From contig JAYJMM010000119.1 in assembly GCA_037349105.1 (NCBI GenBank), forward strand, positions 2,367,001 to 2,431,000: a stretch of DNA of 64,000 bases. Reading direction: 5' to 3'. A program made the translations under genes and the position numbers. Positions 1 through 10,577 of this stretch are shown here, in pieces. This stretch comes from Limnomonas spitsbergensis. Taxonomy: Eukaryota; Chlorophyta; Chlorophyceae; Chlamydomonadales. The notes beneath the pieces were generated by a model that saw only the letters and a program-made list of their open reading frames with translations, was not told where the DNA came from and searched no databases. Position 1 is the stretch's first letter, and each line of letters opens with the position of its first letter.

Positions 1-2040
1 TTGGGCCCCAAACAATCGAAAACCAGATGTGGAAAACTCTCGTCAAGCCTACAGGTTTCGATGATGGGGGGGGGGAGGGGGGGGAGTTGTTTTTGCTCCC
101 TCCCCCCTTGGACACGTGAACAATTCTCATACATTTGGCCAAGGTCTGTTAACGTTAGCCCGAGGCGGCAGCTACGCTCCAAAAAGTCCGCCATGTAACC
201 AGGAGTGAAAAATATGGTTTCGAAAGTGAATTTCGAAAGCGAGCTCGTTAGTTTTGAACAAGTTTATCTGTTGGGGGCTGTTAGAAGTCACCAGGCAAGG
301 GTAAGAGTGCAGAGTGTCTTTTAGCGGGCACCAGACCACCTATCGGGGGCCGCCGAGCGGCCACAACTGGGCCAATGGGGACAAAGTCTTGACCGACCTA
401 TGGCCGGTGTTCCGAGCAGCAGGACTTGCTGCCTCAGGCCCTCACGGCCGTAGGCCGTGATGTAGCTGAATAGTAATTTTATTGCGCTAAAAGAAACACT
501 GTTGGAGTGCATCCAGGCAACGTCCGACACTGAGGATTGGCAGCCCCGGTCTCAATAATGAAAACAGCAGTAGCCGCAGCAATTGGTGCGGAGGAAGCTA
601 GAGTGTTACAACTTACAAGGACGCATAAATGAACGGGAAAGAGATGTTTTTGACAGAGGTTTTATTTTATGAGTTAACGATGTTATATATGGCTGAGGGT
701 CTAAATCTGCTAGTACAATCTATTTCAGGCAGACATGAAGCTTTGCTTTCAAAAGCCCACTTCCCACTTTCTTAACTCACTTCATAAAGATCACTATGAT
801 GCACTTTCGAAATCTCACACCCGGTTTAACATTTTCCCGTGTCGCTTTCCACATTTTTTTAGTTTGAAATCCACGTTTTGCCTGCCATTATATCACTTTC
901 AACTGTACTTAATTGATGCATTGTTTTAAGTGATTCAGGCGAATCGTATCGCGGAAAGCCAAGCTCACTCCCGTTTATTTGATTGAAACCTCCATGTTGC
1001 TAGACAAGATGAGGACTTGCAGCCCGCTCCATCTGCAGGTAATAGTCCCATGCTAGTCCCATGGGCAGTCCTATGTTAGCCCAGCAGAATACTGATATGA
1101 GAAAACGACAACGTTATAAGTTACGCATGTTACATGAAGTTACATGGGGCGACCAAGAGTGAGGGAAATGCTGCAATGATCAAGAAATGCTGGAAATCAA
1201 CGAATATGCACACCAAGCCCAAGCTACCATCAATCTTAAACCCTAACCCTGACTACCGGTACATGAGATTCTCATATTCACCCAAATAATATACACACTT
1301 CTGTCCGCTCCAGTTCAAGCACAGATTAGACACCCTACAAAGCCCTCCAAGACATATCTCTCGCCCAGCGGCGGGCCGCAGGGCTGGGCCTTCCTGCCTT
1401 GGCCTACCTACTTTATTACAAAAAACGCCACATCCTGATGTTGTCTGGTATGCAGGACAGATCGGCCTATTCTACCCCTTGCTGTCACACCACTCACTCA
1501 ACACGATACTAATTTCCCCCGTTTCCCCCAAAATACTTCATTTCCCATGAAAAAACAGGGACCTTGCAACTTCATTTACTGCACTTCACTACCACAACCG
1601 TTTTCTTGTCCGAAAAGTATGCTAAGTCCCCTTAGTCTACTTAATGGACAGCAATTCAGTTAGTAAGACACTTGGTCGGCAGTGACTACAGTCTCTACAA
1701 AACTTGATGAACAGTCACTATGAAACTTGATGGGCTGAAAGTACTACATCTACATGGGCAGAAAGTGCTACAATTCCTATATAAAGTACCACATCTACTT
1801 TGGGGGTCAATGGAAAATATTCATGAAGACACAAATATTCATGAAGAAACAAAAACGTTGTTATCGGGAAATGTTGTGTAACTGCCCTGTTGATCCACTT
1901 TTGATGACCGCTGTTGTTTTAATCTATATGTGCTCCTCTTTTCTACCTGCACCGCTCTGCTTCTTGCACACACACTATTCTGATCGTTGAAACTGCTCTC
2001 CCGGGGGCTCTGTCTATCTATGACCTTCTAGTTCTAGGGG
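1..2040. other. no gene seen; contains one dispersed repeat
   Basis: I see no convincing coding exon in the first 2 kb: open frames are short and lack family resemblance. A weak dispersed repeat copy lies at about 310-510 and is annotated separately. The rest is unassigned, moderately AT-rich sequence. Confidence 0.5.
310..510 (+). repeat. dispersed repeat, copy 1 of 4
   Basis: This stretch resembles 51225-51440 in the same orientation. Shared landmarks in order are TTTTAG followed by a GGGCCGCC/GCGGCCAC block, a CGGCCT-like block, GCAGCAGG with CTTG, a GGCC-rich stretch, and GTAGCTGAA near the end. Weaker relatives lie in introns at about 25090-25370 and 38820-39075. It looks like an old non-autonomous mobile element. 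No terminal repeats or target duplications were resolved, so the ends are approximate. Confidence 0.45.
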
Positions 2041-2058
2041 CCCTCATAAAACATCAAA

Positions 2059-2157
2059 AAAAAACGTGGAAATTACCGCCGGGATATGAAGCCCGAGATC
2101 TAAGAACTCTCAAAACATAAAAACACGTGAAAATTACCGCCGGGATATGAAGCCCGA
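2059..2157. repeat. direct repeat pair, about 37 bp each
   Basis: Two near-identical blocks sharing ATTACCGCCGGGATATGAAG occur at about 2059-2097 and 2121-2157, separated by roughly 24 bp. They precede the satellite array. Function unknown. Confidence 0.6.
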
Positions 2158-2199
2158 ACTGGCTGGCTGAGCTACTCTGCTCTAGATGACTGTCTACCT

Positions 2200-3600
2200 C
2201 CTGCGACTCAGAAAAACGAACTGCAACGCACCTGGAGCGCTGGCTCCTCTATCGAGACAGCAGCATGCTGTATTTGTGAACCAGAGGCTGGAAGCAGCTC
2301 TGCGGCATGCTTCCGCCCCGAGTGCCCCGAGTCCCTAAAAACCCGTGTCTCTAAGCGTCCAGGTGTGCCGAGGAGGCTGCCAGAAAACAAAGCTTCCAGC
2401 TGGTCTGGTCAGGCAGCCCTGCCCGACACGTTTAGAAGGACTAGCAGTCAAGAAGCCCCTCAAAGCGTCCAGGTGTGCCGAGGAGGCTGCCCGTTCACAA
2501 GTATCACAAGGCTTTAGATTCACCGAACAGGCCGCTGAACACGAGGCCTCCAGCTGCGCGGCGCAAATTCCCATGCGAGGAGGCGCCTGGAGCGCTGGTG
2601 TCTTCATCGAGATAACACCTGGCCGTACTTCTGCACCAGAGGCAGGAAGCAATGACCTTCAACACCGCGGCGTGCAACATCCAGCTGCACCGAGGAAGCC
2701 GCCACGCTGTGCATAAGAGAACCGGCGCCTCTATCGAGTCAGCAGCGGACTGTACTTTTGAACCAGAGGCAGGAAGCAATGACCTTCAACACCGCGGCGT
2801 GCAGCATCCAGCTGCACCGAGAAGGCCGCCACGCTGTGCACAAAAGAACCGGCGCCTCTATCGAGTCAGCAGCGGACTGTACTTTTGAACCAGAGGCAGG
2901 AAGCAATGACCTTCAACACCGCGGCGTGCAGCATCCAGCTCCAGCGAGGAGGCCGCCACGCTGTGCATAAGAGAACCGGCGCCTCTATCGAGTCAGCAGC
3001 GAACTGTACTTTTAAACCAGAGGCAGGAAGCAATGACCTTCAACACCGCGGCATGCAGCATCCAGCTGCACCGAGGAGGCCGCCACGCTGTGCATAAGAG
3101 AACCGGCGCGTCTATCGAGTCAGCAGCGGACTGTACTTTTGAACCAGAGGCAGGAAGCAATGACCTTCAACACCGCGGCGTGCAACATCCAGCTGCACCG
3201 AGGAGGCCGCCACGCTGTGCATAAGAGAACCGGCGCCTCTATCGAGTCAGCAGCGGACTGTACTTTTGAACCAGAGGCAGGAAGCAATGACCTTCAACAC
3301 CGCGGCGTGCAACATCCAGCTGCACCGAGGAAGCCGCCACGCTGTGCATAAGAGAACCGGCGCCTCTATCGAGTCAGCAGCGAACTGTACTTTTAAACCA
3401 GAGGCAAGAAGCAATGACCTTCAACACCGCGGCGTTCAGCATCCAGCTGCACCGAGGAGGCCGCCACGCTGTGCATAAGAGAACCAGCGCGTCTATCGAG
3501 TCAGCAGCGGACTGTACTTTTGAACCAGAGGCAAGAAGCAATGACCTTCAACACCGCGGCGTGCAGCATCCAACTGCACTGAGGAGGATGCCACGCTAAG
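2200..3600. repeat. 127-bp tandem satellite
   Basis: The phrase GAAGCAATGACCTTCAACAC recurs at 2646, 2773, 2900, 3027, 3154, 3281, 3408 and 3535, an exact 127-bp period over eight copies with few substitutions. Diverged partial units, recognisable by GTGTGCCGAGGAGGCTGCC, extend back to about 2200. As 127 is not a multiple of three, the reading frame changes in every unit, so the short open frames across it are not genes. Confidence 0.92.
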
Positions 3601-3645
3601 ATCGCCGGACTCGCAAGGGAAGGGAGGTGCCGCTCGCAGTACAGT

Positions 3646-4083
3646 CTATCGCCCGCAAGACTGGCTGTCATCGGACGCCAGGGGGGTGCCTGCTTGGTTG
3701 TTCCCAGCCGTCTGCCTACCCCTGGGCGGCTCCTGGTTCTGCCAGCTTGGTTGTTCCCTGCCGTCTGCCTGCCCCCTGGGCGGCTTTTGGCTTAGCCAGC
3801 TTGGCTGTTCCCTGCCGTCTGCCTGCCCCCTGGGCGGCTCCCTGCTTTGCCAGCTTGGTTGTTCTCTGCCGTCTGCCTGCCCCCTGGGCGGCTCCTGGCT
3901 CTGCCAACCTGGCTGTGTCCCGCCTGTGTAATTCCTGGCGTTGGAATCTGACCGCGCCTCCTCTCTGGCTTCTTGCCTTCTTGGCCCACTGCTCCTAGCA
4001 CTGCCTGCAGACTCAATTTCTAGCAGGGTTGCTCTTGCTGGGCCTGCTTGCCTGTTCCTCAGGAATTCCTCGATGTAATCCAC
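3646..4083 (-). CDS. low-complexity ORF with 18-residue repeats
   Basis: An open frame of 145 codons reads on the minus strand. Its C-terminal half contains four imperfect 18-residue repeats built on the pattern W-Q-S-Q-E-P-P-R-G-Q-A-D-G-R-E-Q-P-S, from a 54-bp DNA repeat at about 3690-3915. The unit length is a multiple of three, which suits expansion in a coding frame, though this does not prove coding. It lies directly downstream on the same strand of two other disordered ORFs (4342-5247 and 5298-5690), and the three may be one decayed gene or a retroelement gag-like region. No reverse transcriptase, protease or zinc knuckle is visible. Function unknown. Confidence 0.3.
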   Translation of the reverse strand: MDYIEEFLRNRQAGPARATLLEIESAGSARSSGPRRQEAREEARSDSNARNYTGGTQPGWQSQEPPRGQADGREQPSWQSREPPRGQADGREQPSWLSQKPPRGQADGREQPSWQNQEPPRGRQTAGNNQAGTPLASDDSQSCGR

Positions 4084-4341
4084 CTAGGCCTCCTGGCATG
4101 TGTTCTCCTTGCCCTCGACTATGCGCAGCAAGGCGTAAGACTTTTGCCTGTTTGCTCTGCGCGTCGCTACGCCTTGCTCTGCCATCCTGGCAAGCGATCG
4201 GCTAGTTAACTCCGCCCTCTCGCTGGCGGCTGGGCTGCTGGCCCTGGGTGCTTCCCCGCCTCTTGGCAGCCCCCTGAGGCTCGGCTCACTGCTGATTTCG
4301 AAAACTTCAGATCTGGGTTTTGGGGTTGGCGCGGCCCTTGC

Positions 4342-5247
4342 CTACTGCTGCCGCCTTTGGACCTCCCTGAGCTCCTCCGGCCACTGCGCCGCTGTTTCAA
4401 ACCCCTCCCACGCCTGGTCCTTCTCATCTTCTGGCTCAGATCCAGGTTCAACCTGATCTCCTGCCACCCCGTTGCACCATTCATCTGCGAAGGTCTTAAC
4501 AGCTAGGGCTGCTTCGCGTCCCGCCCCTCCCTGGGACGCCTGTCCAACGGCGGCTAAAAGCGTCGCCCTGTCCTGCCCTTTGTGGGGGATACCCATCATG
4601 GCCTTTGTTGCCCATTCCCGCAGATGATGGGCCTTGAACTCCTCAATGGCTGTTACTTGGTCATGGAAGTGCGAGAACGTCCTGGAGCAGATTTGCTTCC
4701 ACAGGTTTGTTGCCCATAGCAAAATTCCTGTCCAACCGATCGGCTGCGGCTCCTCCTCTAACGCTTCCTCGACGTTCACCACTTCCCTTGCCTTGGAGCG
4801 CTCTGGCTCTCTAGGGCTGTCCTCCTGCGCCCACGCTGGATTGTGAAAAAACCCGTACATGCTGCCCTTGTGGCTATCGCCTCTCTGCACCCGGCTGCTA
4901 GATCCCTCCTTGGATTTTTGCACAGGTCTGCCCACACTGGTCGTAAACCTGGACAGAGGCGTCCCGTAGACTGTGGATCCTGCCCCTCTTCTAACCAACA
5001 CTCTGCGCGGTCGCAGCTGCTGCCTTGGACGCAGCCCTGCCTTTGGCTGCCGCCCCTTCTCTTCCCGAACTGGGTCTGACAGCTCTTCCTCGGATATTAG
5101 GTCGGCCCAAGGCTTTCCCACCGGCACAGCTGACTTTTTAATTGTTTCCCGCGGTTCTTCGCTGTCCTGCGAGACCTGCCTGGTCACCGCTGGCTGGGCT
5201 CCTGCCCCCTCGCGTTTGACCACTGCAGGCGCACTCGTGCCCTCCAT
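4342..5247 (-). CDS. hypothetical, possible gag-like protein (decayed)
   Basis: A 301-codon frame starts with ATG at 5247. The N-terminal half is charged and disordered. The middle, roughly residues 160-265, is more globular and rich in Trp, His and Ala, with a segment around WTGILLWATNLWKQ and another around AVKTFADEWCNGVAGD. The end is acidic. I do not recognise the family. A large basic or acidic minus-strand protein beside tandem repeats suggests a retrotransposon gag-type product, but no pol domain is present in the window, so this is weak inference. Frames on either side (5298-5690 upstream, about 4206-4340 downstream) look like continuations in other phases, which suggests frameshifts and a dead copy. 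Confidence 0.35.
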   Translation of the reverse strand: MEGTSAPAVVKREGAGAQPAVTRQVSQDSEEPRETIKKSAVPVGKPWADLISEEELSDPVREEKGRQPKAGLRPRQQLRPRRVLVRRGAGSTVYGTPLSRFTTSVGRPVQKSKEGSSSRVQRGDSHKGSMYGFFHNPAWAQEDSPREPERSKAREVVNVEEALEEEPQPIGWTGILLWATNLWKQICSRTFSHFHDQVTAIEEFKAHHLREWATKAMMGIPHKGQDRATLLAAVGQASQGGAGREAALAVKTFADEWCNGVAGDQVEPGSEPEDEKDQAWEGFETAAQWPEELREVQRRQQ

Positions 5248-5297
5248 TTCCTCTGCTCCTATCCGCGGCCTGTCTGGGCAGGTTCTATCCCGGCTTG

Positions 5298-5690
5298 CTA
5301 ACCCACCAGGGGCTGCGGCGACCTCCGCTCTGGGTCAGGATGGCAGGGTTCTTCTTTGACCCGCTGCGCAATCCTTGCCACCCTTGGCAGATTTTGTTGC
5401 GGAGCGGTATCAGGACCATAGTCTCGCCGTGTGTCACTGCTCTGGGACACCTCAGCCGCTTGATCCAAGATCAGCTCTGGAGTTCCCGCTTGAGTCGGCC
5501 ACTGCTCAGATTCCAGGCTGGTCCTGGAATCAGCGGGCACTGGACCCCCTCGACCGATGCCTTGCCGTGTCACACACACCGAGCCATCGGCCAGCATCCC
5601 TGCCAGCCCTGTGGGCAGGGAGCGGTCAGGCTCTGGCACCTTGCAGGCCCCTGCGGCCGGATCCACTGGCCCTGCCAGCTTCTCCGCCAT
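5298..5690 (-). pseudogene. upstream part of the decayed minus-strand ORF
   Basis: A 130-codon frame rich in Pro, Ser, Glu and Gln ends in a stop about 50 bp before the ATG of the 4342-5247 frame, in a different phase. Composition resembles that neighbour. I read it as the N-terminal part of the same decayed coding region, separated by an indel and a stop. No domain recognised. Confidence 0.25.
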
Positions 5691-5699
5691 CCGCAGGGC

Positions 5700-6500
5700 T
5701 TCCTCTGCAATTAGTGCATCACTAGCCTACCATCAGGTATGCACCTGGCTCCAGCCCCCTCACACGCCCACTCCGTCGTTGGGCGTCAGGGTGCTGGTGC
5801 CTATTAGGATGCAGATTTACTTCTGCCATTCCTACAGGCAGTCTACGAACCACACGGTCCTACAGTTGTGCTGTCAACACCAAATACAGGATCTGCTAAC
5901 GTCAGGCTTCTGTCTCTTGTTCCTACTGCAGCCTGGTGAAGGCCTGCAAGTCAGGTTCAGACGACAGGTACAGCAAATTGCAGGACAGGCCTCGCCTTCC
6001 TGTTTTTTCTTTCTAAACAATCACAGATCTGGCGGGATTTTCCCTCGCCCTCAGCACCTCCCACCTTTTGGCTGGGCAGCTCTTGTAGTCACACGCCTTA
6101 CGTGGCTGTAGCCTCTTGCATATTGTCCGCTCAGCTTCGTGGTCCTGCACACAGCCTTGGACCACCAGATTTTAAACTCGGATCCTTGATCCTTGGGGTT
6201 AACTTCTGTCAATGCTTGGCGGATTGGATCCACCTCAATCACAATCTTCAAGCACACGGGCAATTTATCTGCTGGGTGTATAAGTCCACAGCCAAATCTT
6301 CAAGTCTCTCCTGGACCCAACACTGAGCTGCCAAGCACAATGATTCACAGGGTTTTACTTGGCAATCTCTCTGGAGATTTCCTCAGCAAGATGCAGTTCA
6401 AGCACTGTCCAAGGCTGACTGCTGACAAGCAAAAAACAAATTTTCCAGCACAAGCACCTTCCGCAGGAACTGGCAAATCAGGCTGATCAGGCAAGATCCA
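5700..6500. other. no feature recognised
   Basis: About 800 bp between the decayed minus-strand ORFs and the inverted-repeat element. It contains short open frames only and no recognisable exon, RNA gene or repeat. Confidence 0.4.
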
Positions 6501-6957
6501 CTTCGTCCCTTTCAAAAGGACACGCGTTGTGCGCTTCAGGTCCGTGGCGGACTTCTTTCCTCACGACAGTGATGGACGCCTACGGGCAGACTCAGTGACT
6601 ACACACTGGCTGCGAGTGCTCAGCGAGTTAAGCTGTGAAATGACTGTGTTATATCAAGCAATCGAGACTAGGGAGCGCATGCCTTATGGCCGTCTGGGCG
6701 CGATCCAACGGGGCTATGTAAAGGGGCACTTACCGCGTGACACGCGGTGAGGCGACGGTGACGTAGACTGCGTACTTCTCTTCTGCAGTTGTCTCGTCCC
6801 TTGACTGGGGAATCTTGTATCTCCAGCTATATCAGCGGAGGCTGATCTAGTCTTGACTTGTAGAAGGTACAGACTTATGGGAACACCGCAGGTCTCATCA
6901 TCGGATGCCGGCCGGAGCTTGTTACAATAGAGGTCTGTCCTTTTGAAAGGGACGAAG
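6501..6957. mobile_element. element bounded by perfect 21-bp inverted repeats
   Basis: The 21 bases at 6501-6521, beginning CTTCGTCCCTTTCAAAAGG, recur as an exact reverse complement at 6937-6957. The enclosed 457 bp has no transposase. Size and termini fit a miniature inverted-repeat element, but I could not see a clear target-site duplication outside the arms, so the element ends may differ. Confidence 0.45.
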
Positions 6958-7277
6958 TAACTAGTTTGGCAATTGCCGGGATACATGGACCCGGCAAGCC
7001 CTAATTAAGAGAACGCTATAATCTGCTACATGCCACTGCGTAAGCGGGATTCTGGGTTCCAGATCATATCAAGAGACTCCGCAGGGAAGATGCGGAGGCT
7101 CCGCGGTCGCAATCAGCGGCCTAAACGGTTCTGTCACGTATACTGCAATATACTGTGACAGTATCCTCCTTGGGCAGCCCTGTGTGAGCTAAACACACGG
7201 GGAGCAAGGAGCATACCCCATTTGGTTACTTGCACGACAAGAAAAGTCAAAGGACAGTGTTTTACCCCCTAACCAAC

Positions 7278-7400
7278 ATGGAGGCACACATGCAAAATAA
7301 GTGGCCTCAGCACTCCGCACCCCCCCGCCAATTTCCTCCACCCCACCCAACCTTAAAATGGAGGCATGCATGCATGATGAGTGGTTTCAGCAGTCCACAA
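7278..7400. repeat. diverged direct repeat pair
   Basis: Two blocks sharing ATGGAGGCA-CATGCA and a following GTGG-TCAGCA-TCC-CA pattern occur at about 7278-7320 and 7358-7402, roughly 80 bp apart. The interval to 8590 otherwise shows nothing I can identify. Confidence 0.35.
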
Positions 7401-8594
7401 ATGTGTATAGCTAATAAACTAATTCACGTAGGCACACTCTCGTCTCACGCTGCTCCGTCATCCATGTTTCTTTTTGTCAATGCCAAGCCATTTTTGGGCC
7501 TAGCACCCGGCACTAGCCTGGGGTGAGCAAGCCCGGGCTAAGCTAGACCAAGCAGTCTGTCTAGCCCCGTTAAAGATAGTCCTCCGGCCAAGGGCGGACC
7601 TTTCAACCTCCCTTCCTAAAGCTCCGGTCAGGATGTCAAGGCCCTCGGGCAGGCAGCCTTAGGTGGAATTGGATGTCACCCTTCTATGTTTCTGTATGTG
7701 AAGGGCACACATCAACTTGGAGGTTGGAGGGTAGCTTATTTGGACTACGGTACATTGGTTTGTTGTTCACGTTAAAGCTTCTCCTCCCAGCCATCTCGGC
7801 GGTGGCGCATGTGTCGTTAGCCGCTATCTAAACACTTCCGGAAGTTACCAGGAACTGGGCTGGTGGTTCCAATCCATCTCTTAAGTAGCCCATGAAATAT
7901 GGCCAAAGAATCTCCATGCACCATCTTCAAAATTCTGAAGCCCTTACACGCTGAGACACCCCCCCGCCCATGAGCCCACTTCAAATAATATCTCAACCCA
8001 CATTCAAACTTGTGAGGGTGTGTTGGGAGTATTTTGAACACTGGGACTCCTTCCATCAGCATAATTATATTCGTTGCATGCACCTTGTTGTACTCTTGCC
8101 ATGAAAATACCGTGGCATAATGTTCAATACTACGGTACTCGATAGAGTGCAACGAGCTCCAGAAAAAAGGAAGAAGGGTTGGGAGTTTGGGACCCTAACA
8201 ACTCATGAAGAGTGCCTCCCCCTCAGCTGGTAAAGGCGCTTCCTAAAACCGGCCTAAGTGGCCCATAAATCTCTGCTACCCAATGTAGACCTCCCTTTGG
8301 ACCAGTTTGGGCTGACCATTTCGTTCTTGCTGGCGTGGGCAGAAGAAAATACTGCCAGGCATCGGGCACAATACAACACACACTGGTGTCAGCTCAAGCG
8401 AATGTGCAACAAGAAAACAAGACATGTCAGGTTCCTAGTGTGTATTCTCTACCAAGTCAGACAATTGGTCTTGCTTTTATCTGACTCCCCCCCCCCAACC
8501 TTGAAAAAAAATACGCCATGTCTGCAACATGCAGCAAATGTGCGAACCAGGCCAATTTAGGGCGCTATCACCATGATACCCCGACGCAACCGCC

Positions 8595-9470
8595 CTAGTC
8601 GTCGAGTCTTCCCAGCAGATTCCCTGGCCTAAGGAACGCCTCCGCTTGCGCCTGCTTGTGCTTCTTCGCTACTACGCCGCCGTACGCCTCCACGTAGCGC
8701 TTGCATCCTGTCTTGGTGGCAACCTTTCCAAAGACCGCCCCCCGCCCCATCGTTTCCAGCAAGGCCAGCTGCTCCAGCCTCTCCTCCGTGCTGAGCGTCT
8801 CCACGTAGCCATGTATGGCATCGTCGACGTAGCTCTTTGGCGTTTTGAGGTTCGGAGGGCCCACACCCTGCTGCTGCTGCGCCCCAGGGCCAGGAGAGCT
8901 AAGTGTGGGTGAGCTGGCCTCGGAGGTGCCCCCCTGCTGCTGTGCCCCTAGGCCATGAGAGCTCTGCATGGGCGAGTTGGCCTTGGAGTGCCCTTCCTGC
9001 GCCCCTGGGCCAGGAGGGCCACGCGTGGGAGTGTTGGCCTCGGAGGTGCCCCCCTGCTGCTGTGCCCTTGAGCCAGGCGGGGACCCGCTCACCGCCGCTA
9101 CTCTGCCACATTGAGCGTAGGGCTGTTGCCCCTCGGCCTTCAGCTTTGTGAGGTGGTTGGCCGCCTTCTGCTGCTTTCCGAGGTCGTTGGCCGCCTTGCT
9201 CGCCACCCGCTTTGCTTCTGTCTGCAAACCAGCCTCACGCAGGCAGCCACAGCCTCCATCGCCGGGATGCAGCTACCGTCATAGGCCTTTAAAGAGGCAA
9301 TAAAAAACGGCATTATTTTGTCGGACTCGGGCACGCAGTAGTCGAAGAGGCCGAACACAACCTGGACGCTGAACTTGGTGAGCTTCAAGACTTGATGGAA
9401 GGCCAACAGATGGTCCTTGCTTTAAGCGATCTGCTGGATGGCCATCGCAAAGCTGACATGGACAATCTCC
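8595..9470 (-). pseudogene. decayed minus-strand protein, unknown family
   Basis: Two minus-strand frames look like parts of one protein. The upstream part (about 9470-9235) is compact and hydrophobic, with FSVQVVFGLFDYC and PFFIASLKAYDG, and follows an in-frame stop near 9420. The downstream part (ending at 8595) is in another phase: it starts charged and probably helical around RVASKAANDLGKQQKAAN, passes a region of three PGPGAQQQ-type repeats at 8880-9075, and ends in a helical segment with STEERLEQLALLETMG. The switch near 9235 would need a frameshift, since a 17-bp intron is implausible. It might be the 3' end of the gene with exons at 10578 and 14499, but no splice connection was found. 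Confidence 0.35.
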
Positions 9471-9637
9471 TTCCTGTTGCTGCCGCCGCTACACTCTTCA
9501 AAAAACGTTTTAGAAAAGCCTTTCCGAAAAAACGTTTACAATTCGTTCTTGAGCTGCCGCAACTGAGTCATTGCGCCGATACCCGCTGGGCCAGACAACT
9601 GCAAGGGGCAAGAAACATAGGGTTGAGGAACACATAG
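9392..9637 (+). pseudogene. possible hAT transposase fragment
   Basis: The plus frame contains LSHCADTRWARQL, which resembles the short aspartate-threonine-arginine-tryptophan block seen in hAT-family transposases, preceded by a basic stretch around FKKRFRKAFPKKR. The fragment is only 81 codons and overlaps a minus-strand frame with its own protein-like character. Only one of the two can be meaningful; I give this one low weight. Confidence 0.2.
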
Positions 9638-9639
9638 CA

Positions 9640-10577
9640 AGCATCTAGTCTAAATATGAAAGGGTCACATGGCGGTACCTCCCATTGCCCAAGTATTTTT
9701 GTGTGACAGCTAGACTTGCGCCCGTGCATTGCACATTAAGGGTGACATGATGAAGCAAGTACCAAGGGCGCACCCCGGGGCGGCATAATTGATAGGATTG
9801 CCAGTGACCCCATGAAAGCTTCCAAATTGTGTAGACATTCATAACTGAATTGGTGCGTGTCTATGCTCTGGATTTGGTGCGAAGTTTCAGCTCAAATGCT
9901 GGCCAGCTCGAGGCCAGACATGTTTTCGTCTTCATATGCCTTGTGGTGCCTGCCCAGCAGCCTGCACATCGTAGTATATCGGTTGCACACACTGAATTGG
10001 ACATGGCCAATACCGCATGGTCATGCACTTTTTGTGTGACCTTCACGTACAGGTACTAGACTACCAGCCACGCACACTGAGTGACGTCTGCGAATGTGGG
10101 ACTGACGCATAGGGCACCGAAGCTATCCACGCTTGAAAGATATTTGCAAATGGATGGGTCATTACCTGTTTTCCGAACGAGCCCTAAGCAAGCGAGGCCC
10201 ATCGCCCCATAAGCCCACATGGAGTGAGAATCGTGACATGGGATGTAGACAAGTTGAAAAAGCGGAATATGAAACCAAAGTCCCACGATGTAACAGCTTT
10301 TTGTATGCCAAAGATGTCCATTTGAGACGGGATGTGCGCCAAGGCCAGGATGACACTCTTAGTGACACCGACATCAAGAGACGGTTGGGTAATCGGCGAT
10401 TCGTTGGAACACACGCACACACGCACGGACACAAAAAGGCAGGTAAGGGTCCCTTTTTCCGCTAAGGGCAGCACTCGGATACCCTGAACCCAACAGGCAG
10501 TGCCTGTCCATCCACCCCGTTGAGTCAGTCTTCTTGTCGGTTAAATCCTCACATTCACCCACGCACCAGCCACCTAC
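9640..10577. other. no feature recognised
   Basis: No exon-like segment with good splice sites, no RNA gene and no tandem array was recognised here on either strand. If the minus-strand gene with exons at 14499-14325 and 10702-10578 continues, this stretch would be part of its next intron. Confidence 0.4.
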
